DNA of 64,000 nt from assembly GCA_004020315.1 (NCBI GenBank), contig SAQG01000033.1, positions 1 through 64,000 of the forward strand, read 5' to 3'. The DNA is from Mesorhizobium sp. (GTDB lineage: Bacteria > Pseudomonadota > Alphaproteobacteria > Rhizobiales > Rhizobiaceae). This document shows positions 16,332 to 24,744 of this stretch, piece by piece. How positions within the stretch are numbered: the stretch's first letter is position 1; each line of letters begins with the position of its first letter. A program made the position numbers and the translations under genes. Under the pieces are notes generated by a model. That model saw nothing but the letters and a program-made list of their open reading frames with translations. It searched no databases and was not told the origin of the DNA.

Positions 16332-17414
16332 ATGACATCCAATTCAGAAAAGGTCGAGGCGGTCGAGCAGTTGCTTGACACACCTGACCTTGCAACCGCA
16401 CTGGAAAGCGAACAGTTCAAAAAGTTCCTTGACCAGGTGCCGATCGCCATAGCCGTTGCGGACCTGACCGCTGAGGAGCGTGTGGTCTACGCCAATCCGG
16501 AATTCGAGAAACTGTCAGGCCTGACGGTCGCCAAGCTGACCCGAGAAAACTGGGCGGCCCTTTCGGGCACGGGTATCCACCAGCAGAAGGGCCGGCCTCT
16601 GCCTGAGGCCTTGGTCGAGGAAACCGATTTTGTCGGCACCTTCCGGCTGGAGCGCGTCGGTGACAATCCGGGTCTTGTCGACGTTTATTCAAACATAATC
16701 GTGGACGACAACGGCAAGATCTGCTTCCGGCTGGTGGCGCTGGTCGACGTATCGGCCCATGGCGAAGCGGGGGATGAGCGCTCGGTTGAGGAGCGTGTCG
16801 GCGAGAAAGACACGCTGCTGCGCGAACTGCAGCACCGGGTGAAGAACAACCTGCAGATGATCACCGCCCTGATCCGGCTGGAAAGCCGCAATGCGACTGA
16901 GGCCGACCGGAGACGGTTTGAGCGGCTCGCCGGTCGCGTCGACGCTCTGGCGATCCTTTACCAGACGCTAACGGCCGACGAGCAGAACGAGGAGGTCGAT
17001 CTTGGCGTCTATCTCAGCCAAGTCGCGTCCGCGGTGATGAGTTCGCATGCAGTCGAGGGGATCCGCCTAAATATGAGGGTGGATACATACCCGGTGTCAA
17101 TAAACGTCGCCATGCCGGCGGGACTGGTCGTGAACGAATTGCTGACCAACTCACTAAAACATGCTTTCCAGGGCCGCGAAGGCGGCACGATAACGCTGCA
17201 CAGCATCGTCGATGGCGACGGCTGTCGGGTCATAGTGGCTGACGACGGAATTGGCTTGCCGGAAGGCGAGACGTGGCCCAAGCCAGGCAAGCTTGGAGCG
17301 CTGATCGCGCGCTCGCTGACCGAGAACGCCAAGGCGCATTTCGCTGTCGAATCAACCGCCAGCGAAGGGACGAAGGTCACCATCCTCTTTAAACGATCAG
17401 CGGCAGCAAGCTGA
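16332..17414 (+). CDS. Soluble PAS-domain histidine kinase (HisKA_2 type)
   Basis: This 360-residue cytosolic kinase has a PAS sensor domain at about residues 30-140 (IAVADLTAEERVVYANPEFE). A HisKA_2 dimerisation box with the phospho-acceptor histidine follows (LLRELQHRVKNNLQMITALI). The C-terminal HATPase domain shows NELLTNSLKHAF and VADDGIGLPEG. No membrane segment is present. Kinases of this class in alphaproteobacteria often phosphorylate PhyR and so feed the EcfG stress response. No response-regulator gene is adjacent, so this one is an orphan. Confidence 0.9.
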   Translation: MTSNSEKVEAVEQLLDTPDLATALESEQFKKFLDQVPIAIAVADLTAEERVVYANPEFEKLSGLTVAKLTRENWAALSGTGIHQQKGRPLPEALVEETDFVGTFRLERVGDNPGLVDVYSNIIVDDNGKICFRLVALVDVSAHGEAGDERSVEERVGEKDTLLRELQHRVKNNLQMITALIRLESRNATEADRRRFERLAGRVDALAILYQTLTADEQNEEVDLGVYLSQVASAVMSSHAVEGIRLNMRVDTYPVSINVAMPAGLVVNELLTNSLKHAFQGREGGTITLHSIVDGDGCRVIVADDGIGLPEGETWPKPGKLGALIARSLTENAKAHFAVESTASEGTKVTILFKRSAAAS

Positions 17415-18018
17415 AAATTGCCAACGAACATACCGGGCTGGCAGCGGGCTCATGTCGCGGCCTCTGAGCAAGTGCGCAACTCGCCGGCAGGTACGTCCGC
17501 TGAAGTGCGGGCCTCGCTCGGTTGGGCCGGCGTATCAGCCCGCTGCCCCGGGCCCTCGTGGTGATCTCCTCTCGCCCGACGGGTGCGGGGCCGTGTGAGG
17601 ATGAGGACGGCATTGTTTTTATGGATCACTCCCTTGCCCTTCCATAACTGGCCTCTCGAGTGGAACGCAGGTGTTGGCTAGCAGGCAGCTCTGGCCTCCG
17701 CGGCCGGCGCGGGTGGAGAGGACGCGAGTTAAGCGCGAAGTAGCCGCCCTAAGTATGCGCTTACGTAGCGCTTAGGGCTTGCCAGTGCAAAGGGAGCGCC
17801 GAGAGGGCGAGAAGGCGGATCAAAGCGAGCGCTAATGGGATCAAGAGAGGCATGGGGTTCGTGCGAGCCAGTTACCCGATCGCCGCTGGGAGATTTCCAC
17901 GAAATATTGCTGTGTTGCGCCCCAGCCAGACCCAATCCGGCACGATTTCTCGCGTCGGTTGCATCCCAGCATCGGACACGTTACTATTACCCTCTCGCGT
18001 TCCCGGGGGGGAAGGTGG
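17415..18018. other. Long gene-free gap
   Basis: These 604 bases show no frame with recognisable protein character or ribosome site. No clear terminator or repeated element was recognised. The start codon of the next small gene is preceded by a G-rich run (CGGGGGGGAAGGTGG). Confidence 0.4.
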
Positions 18019-18234
18019 ATGAGCATCGTCCATAGGGTCGGTCCAGTTCTAGATCAGGCGATTGACGCCGTCCTCAACAGGGCCGGCCATGGGAACACCG
18101 TCTCGGTCAAAGCGGCATTGAACCAGGTTCGGCAGGCTGCACCTGGTTTGGTCGCGTCCAACGACGATCTAACCGAAGCTGTCCTCGAAGTCGCTGCTGC
18201 CCTGGGCCTGTTCGTGGCTTTCGATGAGCGCTAA
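18019..18234 (+). CDS. Small conserved-looking protein, 71 aa
   Basis: This short protein starts MSIVHRVGPVLDQAIDAVLN and is predicted mostly helical. I do not recognise the family. The ATG at 18019 follows GGGGAAGGTGG. The start at 17959 would add a Ser/Arg-rich tail and lacks a ribosome site. It is the first of three small genes on this strand, next to stress-type genes. Confidence 0.5.
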   Translation: MSIVHRVGPVLDQAIDAVLNRAGHGNTVSVKAALNQVRQAAPGLVASNDDLTEAVLEVAAALGLFVAFDER

Positions 18235-18302
18235 GCAGGATCCATTCAATCCAGCTTAGTTATCCGACATGAAGGTTCCGGCAAATATCCCACCGCCTTC
18301 AT

Positions 18303-18328
18303 GGAACCCTTTGGGCAATCGACGAGTT
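18303..18328 (+). promoter_or_regulatory. Candidate EcfG-type promoter (GGAAC-N17-AGTT)
   Basis: GGAAC at 18303-18307 is followed after 17 bases by AGTT at 18325-18328. This is one base off the EcfG consensus GGAAC-N16/17-CGTT. It ends 25 bases before the ATG at 18354, a suitable distance for a stress-induced transcript of the small tandem genes. Confidence 0.4.
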
Positions 18329-18353
18329 GCGTCCAAAGCTGAAGGTGACCGTT

Positions 18354-18551
18354 ATGGCGACCCGAGATATTGATCGTGGCTTCCGAGAGTTGGTCCGTTC
18401 GGAAGACAATCGTCGGAATTTACGCAAGCGATTAGCACTGGAGGGCGATGAAACCCTGTCACCGAGGCTGGTCGCATTAGCTTTGAAGCTTCAGAAGGAG
18501 CTTGAGCGGCGAGAGCAAGAAGTGGCTGATGAGAACCCCCAATCTCCCTGA
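18354..18551 (+). CDS. Small protein, 65 aa, paralogue of next gene
   Basis: This small hydrophilic protein has the core FRELVRSEDNRRNLRKRLAL followed by SPRLVALALKLQKELERREQ, predicted as helices. GAAGGTGA sits just upstream of the ATG at 18354. The protein downstream shares the pattern REL-x3-EDNRR, then leucine-rich spacing, so the two are tandem paralogues. No family name can be given. The context and upstream box suggest stress induction. Confidence 0.6.
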   Translation: MATRDIDRGFRELVRSEDNRRNLRKRLALEGDETLSPRLVALALKLQKELERREQEVADENPQSP

Positions 18552-18585
18552 AACTTCCTCATGGCATCTCATCCGGTGACCGCAG

Positions 18586-18771
18586 ATGGCAAAGCGTGAC
18601 AGAGCGGGCCATAAGACCCTTGCCGACGCCGTTCGCGAATTGATCGGCACCGAAGACAATCGTCGTCACGTACACAAGCTGTTGGGGCTGGCCGTTGATC
18701 CAGAATTGCCTCCAACACTAGCTTCATTGCTCGAGGCCATTACTAAGGCCAAGGACGACAAAACTCCCTAG
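18586..18771 (+). CDS. Small protein, 61 aa, paralogue of previous gene
   Basis: This small protein contains LADAVRELIGTEDNRRHVHK and PELPPTLASLLEAITKAKDD. It aligns with the preceding gene through REL-x3-EDNRR and the following Leu/Pro pattern. It starts with ATG 34 bases after the preceding stop and is probably co-transcribed. The function is unknown. Confidence 0.6.
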   Translation: MAKRDRAGHKTLADAVRELIGTEDNRRHVHKLLGLAVDPELPPTLASLLEAITKAKDDKTP

Positions 18772-18840
18772 CTGCCCCTGGGCCCTATGGCCCTCCATTG
18801 GTTCACCCCTTCCGGTCCACATCGAGACCGATCAAAGTCG

Positions 18841-19575
18841 TCAAGGCCCTTCCTGGCGCCGCAATCTTTCGATCACCCGGTCGGCCATCCGTTCGCACCG
18901 CGCCCCGTCGAAGGGGAAAAGTTCAGAAAACGTCGCCGAGAAATGCTTTTCGACCGCCAGTCGCATCAGGCGGCGTGCCCGGTGGAGCCGCGTCTTCACC
19001 GTTTCCGGTTTCAGCATCAACTGGTTCGCGGTGTCTTCTGTGCTCATTTCTTCTATGTCGCGAAGGGTGAAGACCAGCCTGAAAGGATCAGGCAGATCGT
19101 CGACGGCCTTTTCGAGCATGTTGCGGACTTGCTTGCGTGCAAGCTCGGCATCCGCGCCTGGCGGCTTCAGCGAAGTCGGAAACATGATCACCGAGCCTCC
19201 ATTCACGCCGTCGCAAATATCCAGTTCCGCCAGTTCAGCGGAAGGCCGTCGCTTTCGCACCCGCCCAAGCGCCTCGTTGAGGGCGATCCGGGTAAGCCAG
19301 GTCGAGAAGCGCGAATTTCCACGGAATGAATCGAGCTTGGTGAAAGCGCTGACATAGGTCTCCTGCACGATGTCTTCGGCCTCGGCGTCGTCGCGCATCA
19401 CTGCACGGGCGACCCGAAACAGGCGCCGGTTGTTGCGCTTGACGAGCAGGCGGACGGCGTTATCGCCGCCTTTACGGGCAACTTCGACAAGCTCCTCGTC
19501 GCTCAGCCCGTCGAGGTCAGCCTTGTTCGGCGCGACCGCCAATCTCATGTCTAGATCTCCCGTTTCCTGGGTCAC
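18841..19575 (-). CDS. ECF-type RNA polymerase sigma factor
   Basis: This 244-residue sigma-70 family protein has region 2 (AEDIVQETYVSAFTKLDSFR and RFSTWLTRIALNEAL) and region 4 with a helix-turn-helix (STEDTANQLMLKPETVKTRL). A tail of about 25 residues extends beyond region 4. It overlaps the stop of the cupredoxin gene by 4 bases and is the third gene of a coupled operon. No anti-sigma gene with a zinc-binding or membrane domain is adjacent, so its control is unclear; the periplasmic copper-type partners may be part of the signal. Confidence 0.9.
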   Translation of the reverse strand: MTQETGDLDMRLAVAPNKADLDGLSDEELVEVARKGGDNAVRLLVKRNNRRLFRVARAVMRDDAEAEDIVQETYVSAFTKLDSFRGNSRFSTWLTRIALNEALGRVRKRRPSAELAELDICDGVNGGSVIMFPTSLKPPGADAELARKQVRNMLEKAVDDLPDPFRLVFTLRDIEEMSTEDTANQLMLKPETVKTRLHRARRLMRLAVEKHFSATFSELFPFDGARCERMADRVIERLRRQEGP

Positions 19576-20093
19576 TCACGGCGCACGATGCCTTTCGCGA
19601 CGATCTCCTCGACCGGCGGAAAGCCATTTAGCGCGGGCGTCGGCAAGGGCGTCAAGCCTGTGGCTTCGGCGGCAACTTCGGTGCCGGACGGGTTTCCTAC
19701 GACGATGCGGCCTACCATCCCGGCATGCTCGTGCGGCACGCAATAATAGTCATAGACCCCTTCCTCGTCGAAGCGGAAGGAAAAGGTCTCGTCCGGCAGC
19801 AGATAATCCGAATTCCAAGGCTTGGCTTTAGCGGGAATGCGCCGGACACGCTCGAATATCTCCGGATGGTAGGACGTGGCCGTATGCGAATTGCCTCGGT
19901 CGCGGTTGGCCCACTGCACGGTCTGGCCTGGCTTCACGTGCAGGCCGATCGGATCGAACCAGACATGCGAGCCGTCAGCCTTACCTTTCATGGCAATTTC
20001 TACCGGCTCGCCGGCTGCGGCCGCCAGTTCGGCCAGGAAGGCGGCGAAAATCCCCCCGCCGGCCTCCAGCACGCGTCTGCGCGTCAGGATCAT
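19572..20093 (-). CDS. Periplasmic cupredoxin (plastocyanin/azurin-like)
   Basis: This 173-residue protein has a twin-arginine-like signal (TRRRVLEAGGGIFAAFLAEL) and a type I copper site. One histidine lies in GNSHTATSYH, and cysteine, histidine and methionine follow in YYCVPHEHAGMVG. It should act in periplasmic electron transfer or copper handling. It overlaps both neighbours by 4 bases, between the TTHB210-like secreted protein and the ECF sigma factor, so the three are made together. Confidence 0.88.
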   Translation of the reverse strand: MILTRRRVLEAGGGIFAAFLAELAAAAGEPVEIAMKGKADGSHVWFDPIGLHVKPGQTVQWANRDRGNSHTATSYHPEIFERVRRIPAKAKPWNSDYLLPDETFSFRFDEEGVYDYYCVPHEHAGMVGRIVVGNPSGTEVAAEATGLTPLPTPALNGFPPVEEIVAKGIVRRE

Positions 20094-20512
20094 TGCGCGA
20101 CTTTGGCTTCATCGGCCGCCGCTACATGCCAGAGAACGACGTGGACATGTGGCTCCTCGACGCCCGGATGGCCGGCATTGTAGTAGACATCGACATGATC
20201 GACATTGCCGCCCGGTGCGGCTAGATCCTCGAAACGCTTGTCTGGATTGAGATCCTTGACCGGGAGCATGTAGATGGTGCTGACGAGCGCGCCATCATGG
20301 TCGTAGGCCAGGAAAGGTCCGCCAGGCAGGCTCGCCGGATCGACAAAGAGCTGGCCCATTCCCGGCAGGAAGTCCGGGAGCTTGACTAGGCTGCTGACGG
20401 CCTTGAACGCGCCGGGCGGCGGTGACTTGGCGACTTCGGTGGGAACATCGTGCGCGAGCGCAGTGAGCGAGCCGGCGAGCAATATGGCGAGCGCGGCGGG
20501 AACGAGTTTCAT
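20090..20512 (-). CDS. Secreted TTHB210-like (DUF5602) protein
   Basis: This 140-residue secreted protein has a Sec signal (KLVPAALAILLAGSLTALA). The C-terminal HPGVEEPHVHVVLWHV is histidine-rich and could bind metal. The pattern is close to what I recall of TTHB210-like/DUF5602 proteins; this assignment is moderate. It is first in the operon with the cupredoxin and ECF sigma genes, so a shared extracytoplasmic metal or redox stress role is plausible. Confidence 0.65.
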   Translation of the reverse strand: MKLVPAALAILLAGSLTALAHDVPTEVAKSPPPGAFKAVSSLVKLPDFLPGMGQLFVDPASLPGGPFLAYDHDGALVSTIYMLPVKDLNPDKRFEDLAAPGGNVDHVDVYYNAGHPGVEEPHVHVVLWHVAAADEAKVAQ

Positions 20513-20772
20513 TTGACCATCTCCTTGGCGGACGCCGCTTCATGCGGCGATCTCGAACCATTGGATGGCGGTTTTCCAGAAAGGTTCCCGCAAAAACCGC
20601 TGAGGCCTTTCGAATGCCGAGATCGACACCCGACCATAGGTCGGCCGATGACCGCTGTGTGCGTCATACGCAGCGGCGCAGGGAACTCCACGAAAAACCC
20701 TCCGCGGCTACACCACATTAAGTGAGGTGTCGCGATGCGCGTTCATACCCGCACGGAAAGCGACCACCGCAC

Positions 20773-20835
20773 CCAAAATCAAGATCATGCTGCAGACGGA
20801 TGTTCGCGAAATCCGCGACAAGGTTCCCGACTTGA
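20773..20835 (+). pseudogene. Relic of UDP-galactopyranose mutase gene (glf fragment)
   Basis: The plus strand reads KIKIMLQTDVREIRDKVP. The intact glf gene in this window reads KIKIMLQTDYREIRDTIP at 24110-24163, and the DNA is nearly identical over about 50 bases. Nothing else of glf is kept around it. The fragment marks an earlier or duplicated glf at this site. The rest of 20513-20970 holds no recognised gene. Confidence 0.7.
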
Positions 20836-20970
20836 GCACCTGCACCTCGGCTACCCCTTCGAGTCTTGCCGCAGGTCGTGAGAGATGTTTGGCGTGGCTC
20901 TGCCTGGATCAACAGGAACGCGGATGAAAGGCCGTGGTGCAGCCACGACGCCTCGTCCCGGTCGTCCCTG

Positions 20971-21894
20971 TTAGGCGACTCGTGAAAGAACCTGCTGATC
21001 CAGGTCGCACCTAGCCAGTCCGAAACGCCAGCGATGGTTCGTTGCCTCACGTCTGCTCTGGTAGAACAAGGTCAGTTTCCCGCCCTCGATCATCACCGTC
21101 GAATGGCCGTTCTCTCCAGGCTCACCAGGATCAAGCACTGGGCCGACCGACACGTAGGGACCCTTGACGTCGTCGGCGATGGCGAAGAATACGCGCTGAC
21201 GACTTCCGCGCGGTCCGTCGGGAAGGAAGCAGGTGGCGTTGAGAAGCACGCGACCGTCGGGCAATTCGACCAGTTGGGCGCCCTCGATCCCCCATTCGTA
21301 GTCCGGATGCTCGCGCGCATTGTGATGGGGAACGTCGAGATGATCCAATATCTTGCCGAGACGTTTCCACGGCCCGAACCAAGAATCGGATTGGCTGCGC
21401 GCCAGATAGACGTCAGGCTGCGGCACCCTGGTGAATTTAGGCATGCCTGAATAGACGATGTAGCGCTTGCCGCCGATAATCGCCGGATGGGGATCGTAGA
21501 TGCCGTCCTCGTCGGTGTCCGGCAGGGACAATATCGCCGGATTGAGCACCACCCAGTTGAAGCCATCATTGGAAACCGCATGTTCGCAACGTCCGCCCGA
21601 CTTCATGAATTCGGTCTGGATAAACATATGGAAGACGCCGCATTCATGAATGACGCCGGGCGCCGCTATGCCCGATCCGGTTACCGCCAAGTCGAGCGCC
21701 TCATGCTCAGTCCACGGCCCATAAAGGTCCGGAGCCGTGGCATGTAGTATTTTCCAGCTCTCGGTCGTGACGGTGCCGCTCGAGCCGAAGACGTGCCAAA
21801 GCGTGCCGTCGAACACCGGACAAGGATCCTTCAGATCATCCACGGCCTGCGGGTGAAACAACGGAAAGACGTTGGTTTCGAAGCTGAATTTCAT
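20971..21894 (-). CDS. GH43-like beta-propeller glycosidase or glycan-binding protein
   Basis: This 307-residue protein has the five-bladed propeller pattern of GH43/GH32-related enzymes. LKDPCPVFDGTLWHVFGSSG carries an early aspartate, YDPHPAIIGGKRYIVYSG is a central blade, and EWGIEGAQLVELPDGRVLL holds a likely acid glutamate. No signal peptide is seen from the preferred ATG at 21894, which follows GAGAG; a longer start at 21939 is less likely. It is divergent from the glycosyltransferase-glf genes. Exact substrate and activity are not known. Confidence 0.75.
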   Translation of the reverse strand: MKFSFETNVFPLFHPQAVDDLKDPCPVFDGTLWHVFGSSGTVTTESWKILHATAPDLYGPWTEHEALDLAVTGSGIAAPGVIHECGVFHMFIQTEFMKSGGRCEHAVSNDGFNWVVLNPAILSLPDTDEDGIYDPHPAIIGGKRYIVYSGMPKFTRVPQPDVYLARSQSDSWFGPWKRLGKILDHLDVPHHNAREHPDYEWGIEGAQLVELPDGRVLLNATCFLPDGPRGSRQRVFFAIADDVKGPYVSVGPVLDPGEPGENGHSTVMIEGGKLTLFYQSRREATNHRWRFGLARCDLDQQVLSRVA

Positions 21895-21987
21895 TCTTAG
21901 CTCTCTCGCGGCGTTGTCCGTCGGCGGTCGCGGGCCCATGTTCCACTCGGCCGAATCGATTCACAGACTGTTAACTTATAGCTCCCC

Positions 21988-22007
21988 CGATTAACGCTTG
22001 TTGAACG
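21988..22007. promoter_or_regulatory. Operator-like repeat, copy 1 (imperfect)
   Basis: CGATTAACGCTTGTTGAACG matches the perfect inverted repeat at 22261-22280 in 16 of 20 positions. Both copies lie in the divergent gap between the propeller gene and the glycosyltransferase gene. This suggests a pair of binding sites for one dimeric regulator. Confidence 0.4.
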
Positions 22008-22199
22008 ATCAAACGTTCTCAACCGCTCTGTGGCAATGCGCCACGTGGTTGAGAACACGCGTCGCGCAGGGCCATTGCCTGTCGAAGCGGTCGTGTGGAC
22101 AGCGTGGCCTGGACATCTTTGGCCCGCAGCGCCTCTCGGTCGAGCGATCGCGCAAGTCTGGCGTGCTTGGTTAGATTTCCGCGCACAGCTCAACTCTGT

Positions 22200-22224
22200 G
22201 GAACAACTTACTTAAATGAAAGTT
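22200..22224 (+). promoter_or_regulatory. Candidate EcfG-like promoter (GGAAC-N16-AGTT)
   Basis: GGAAC at 22200-22204 and AGTT at 22221-22224 are separated by 16 bases, one base off the EcfG consensus. The site lies 93 bases before the glycosyltransferase start. The support is weaker than for the exact boxes near 28-31 kb. Confidence 0.25.
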
Positions 22225-22260
22225 AGATGTATGGCTGAGGCCATCGTTTGGAAATAGCCT

Positions 22261-22280
22261 CGATTAACATTTGTTAATCG
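22261..22280. promoter_or_regulatory. Perfect inverted repeat, operator-like, copy 2
   Basis: CGATTAAC and GTTAATCG are perfect 8-base arms around ATTT. The repeat lies 37 bases before the glycosyltransferase start. A diverged copy is at 21988-22007. The A/T-rich palindrome is typical of a dimeric regulator site; the regulator is not identified. Confidence 0.5.
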
Positions 22281-22316
22281 ACAGCATTGTAAACCTATAG
22301 CGAAGGGATAACTTAT

Positions 22317-23489
22317 ATGGAAATGGCGGGCTGCAAGCAATTATCACCTAAAACTCCCGTAATGTCCTCGATCTTACTTTGCTTTTCCCATCTTAGATGG
22401 AATTTCGTGCACCAACGCCCACAACACATTCTGACGCTCGCTTCAAAACAGCAACAGCTAATTTATTTTGAGGAACCGGTCTTCGAGGAAAGACATTACC
22501 CCTTCATGCGGATGAAAGATGAGTCGCCGAAGATCCGAATCGTAACCCCGGTTCTTCCGGTCGGCATTTCCGCCACAAAGGCGGACGCCATTCAGCGCAG
22601 GTTCGTCGACCAGATCGTCACCTCAGTCCCGCATACCCGGCTGACTGTATGGTACTACACGCCTATGGCGCTGCGTTTCAGCGATCATCTCCGCTACGAC
22701 GTGTGTGTCTACGACTGCATGGATGAGCTCTCCGCCTTCAAGAACGCGCCGGCAGAGTTGACGCAGATGGAAAGGGCGCTGTTACAGCGCGCCGATGTCG
22801 TCTTCACGGGCGGACAGAGCCTGTACGAAGCCAAACGATGCCTCCATAAGTCGATCTTTCCCTTCCCAAGCAGCATCGACGTTGCGCATTTTCACAAGGC
22901 AAGAGAGTCCGGCGATGACCCCGTAGGCCAGGCAGACATACCTTTCCCGAGAGTGGGCTTTTTCGGTGTGATCGACGAACGGCTCGACGTTGAGATGATC
23001 GCGCAAGCGGCTTCGGCAATGCCCGATGTGCATTTCGTCATGCTCGGCCCGGTGGTCAAGATCGACCCGCTAAGCCTGCCGCGCGCAAGTAACTTACATT
23101 GGCTGGGTGCCAAATCCTACGCCGACCTGCCTGGCTATCTCAGGCACTGGAACGCCGGCTGGATGCCCTTCGCGCTCAATGAGGCGACACGCTATATCAG
23201 CCCGACCAAAACTCCTGAGTTCCTGGCCGCCGGGCTGCCGGTGGTCTCCACCGCGATTGTGGACGTCGTGCGCACCTATGGTGCGCAAGGCCTGGTCGAC
23301 ATCGTCGACGCCGAAGATCTCGAAACCAAGCTTCGGACTGTTCTGTCACGTCCGCGCGATTTCCTGCTCAAGCAAGTCGACGCATACCTCGCCAATATGT
23401 CGTGGGAGAGGACGTGGGAGGCAATGGATGCGCATATCCAGCGCGCCTATGCGATGAAAAGCATTGTGCCGTTGCGCAGGAGAGCCTGA
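22317..23489 (+). CDS. Glycosyltransferase (GT4-like)
   Basis: This 390-residue cytosolic or membrane-associated glycosyltransferase starts after GAAGGGAT; a second ATG at 22362 precedes SSILLCFSHLRWNFVHQRPQ. The LRWNFVHQRPQHI segment and the later PFALNEATRYISPTKTPEFL, a donor-binding loop with conserved E and Lys/Pro, fit a GT-B fold. It lies 2 bases before the glf start codon, so the pair is co-translated. Transfer of a galactofuranose or related sugar to an exopolysaccharide or glycoconjugate is likely from the glf link. Confidence 0.85.
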   Translation: MEMAGCKQLSPKTPVMSSILLCFSHLRWNFVHQRPQHILTLASKQQQLIYFEEPVFEERHYPFMRMKDESPKIRIVTPVLPVGISATKADAIQRRFVDQIVTSVPHTRLTVWYYTPMALRFSDHLRYDVCVYDCMDELSAFKNAPAELTQMERALLQRADVVFTGGQSLYEAKRCLHKSIFPFPSSIDVAHFHKARESGDDPVGQADIPFPRVGFFGVIDERLDVEMIAQAASAMPDVHFVMLGPVVKIDPLSLPRASNLHWLGAKSYADLPGYLRHWNAGWMPFALNEATRYISPTKTPEFLAAGLPVVSTAIVDVVRTYGAQGLVDIVDAEDLETKLRTVLSRPRDFLLKQVDAYLANMSWERTWEAMDAHIQRAYAMKSIVPLRRRA

Positions 23490-23491
23490 CG

Positions 23492-24661
23492 ATGATCGAT
23501 TGGTTGATTGTCGGTGCCGGCTTCGCCGGCAGCGTGCTGGCCGAGCGCATCGCATCGCAACGGCACGAAAGCGTCCTGCTCATTGACCGGCGAAATCACA
23601 TCGGCGGCAACGCCTATGACTGCTACGACGAAGCGGGAATTCTGATCCACCGCTACGGGCCGCATATATTTCACACCAACGCCCAATCGATAATCGACTA
23701 CCTCTCGCAATTCACCCAATGGCGGCCTTACGAACATCGTGTACTGGCCTCGGTCGACGGAAAACTGCTGCCAATACCGATCAACCTCGACACCATCAAC
23801 GGCCTATACGGCCTTCAATTGACATCCGAGCAGTTGGAGGAGTTCTTCGTTTCCCGGCGAGAAACGGTCGAAGAAGTTCGCACCGCCGAAGACGTGGTTG
23901 TGAGCACCGTCGGCAGGGAACTCTACGAAAAGTTCTTTCGCGGCTATACAAGGAAGCAGTGGGGTGTCGATCCGGCCCAGTTGAGCAAGTCCGTGACGGC
24001 GCGGGTCCCTACCCGAACCAACCGCGATGACCGCTACTTTGGCGACATCTTCCAGAATATGCCGGCTGGCGGGTATACACGCATGTTCCAGCGCATGCTG
24101 GACAGCTCAAAGATCAAGATCATGCTGCAAACCGATTATCGCGAAATTCGCGACACGATCCCCTTTCGGCGCATGATTTACACCGGGCCGATTGATGAAT
24201 ATTTCGATTGCAGCCTTGGTCGTCTGCCTTACCGATCGTTGCGGTTCGAGCACATGACGATTGATTGCGAGCAGTTTCAACCGGTCGCGGTAGTCAATTA
24301 TCCGCAGACGGAAAACTATACCCGCATCACCGAGTACAAGCATCTGACCGGCCAGAGGAACCCGAAAACTAGCCTGACTTACGAATATCCAACCGATATC
24401 GGCGATCCTTATTATCCGGTGCCGCGTGCGGAAAACGAGGCGCTGTACAAACGCTATGAAGCACTGGCTGCGGCGTGCCCCAACGTCTGGTTCGTCGGGC
24501 GCTTGGCCACATACCGCTATTACAACATGGATCAGGTCGTCGGTCAGGCTTTGGCGACGTTCGCGCGTATTCAACAAAGCCTGCCGGCAAACGGCGTCGC
24601 GCAGATGCCAACGCAACGAGCGATGCTTGATTCCTCGGGCGTGGCTCGCGGCGAACATTGA
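23492..24661 (+). CDS. glf: UDP-galactopyranose mutase
   Basis: This 389-residue flavoenzyme interconverts UDP-galactopyranose and UDP-galactofuranose. The N-terminal FAD fold is WLIVGAGFAGSVLAERIASQ. Family motifs include GPHIFHTN, YTRKQWG near residue 150-160 and the C-terminal VGRLATYRYYNMDQVVGQAL. The ATG at 23492 follows CAGGAGAG. It sits 2 bases after the glycosyltransferase. The product UDP-Galf would feed the neighbouring transferase. A fragment of a second copy is at 20.8 kb. Confidence 0.95.
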   Translation: MIDWLIVGAGFAGSVLAERIASQRHESVLLIDRRNHIGGNAYDCYDEAGILIHRYGPHIFHTNAQSIIDYLSQFTQWRPYEHRVLASVDGKLLPIPINLDTINGLYGLQLTSEQLEEFFVSRRETVEEVRTAEDVVVSTVGRELYEKFFRGYTRKQWGVDPAQLSKSVTARVPTRTNRDDRYFGDIFQNMPAGGYTRMFQRMLDSSKIKIMLQTDYREIRDTIPFRRMIYTGPIDEYFDCSLGRLPYRSLRFEHMTIDCEQFQPVAVVNYPQTENYTRITEYKHLTGQRNPKTSLTYEYPTDIGDPYYPVPRAENEALYKRYEALAAACPNVWFVGRLATYRYYNMDQVVGQALATFARIQQSLPANGVAQMPTQRAMLDSSGVARGEH

Positions 24662-24744
24662 TAATGATCTAGCGGCAATCAAGGCATGCCTTGCGGTGAT
24701 CCGCAGTGAAAAGCCATCAAGGGCCGCGCGCCTTTTTTCGACGG

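Noticed and set aside
17729..17935. Possible small minus-strand gene in the 17.4-18.0 kb gap
   Set aside because: No ribosome site and no recognisable pattern; composition resembles non-coding DNA.
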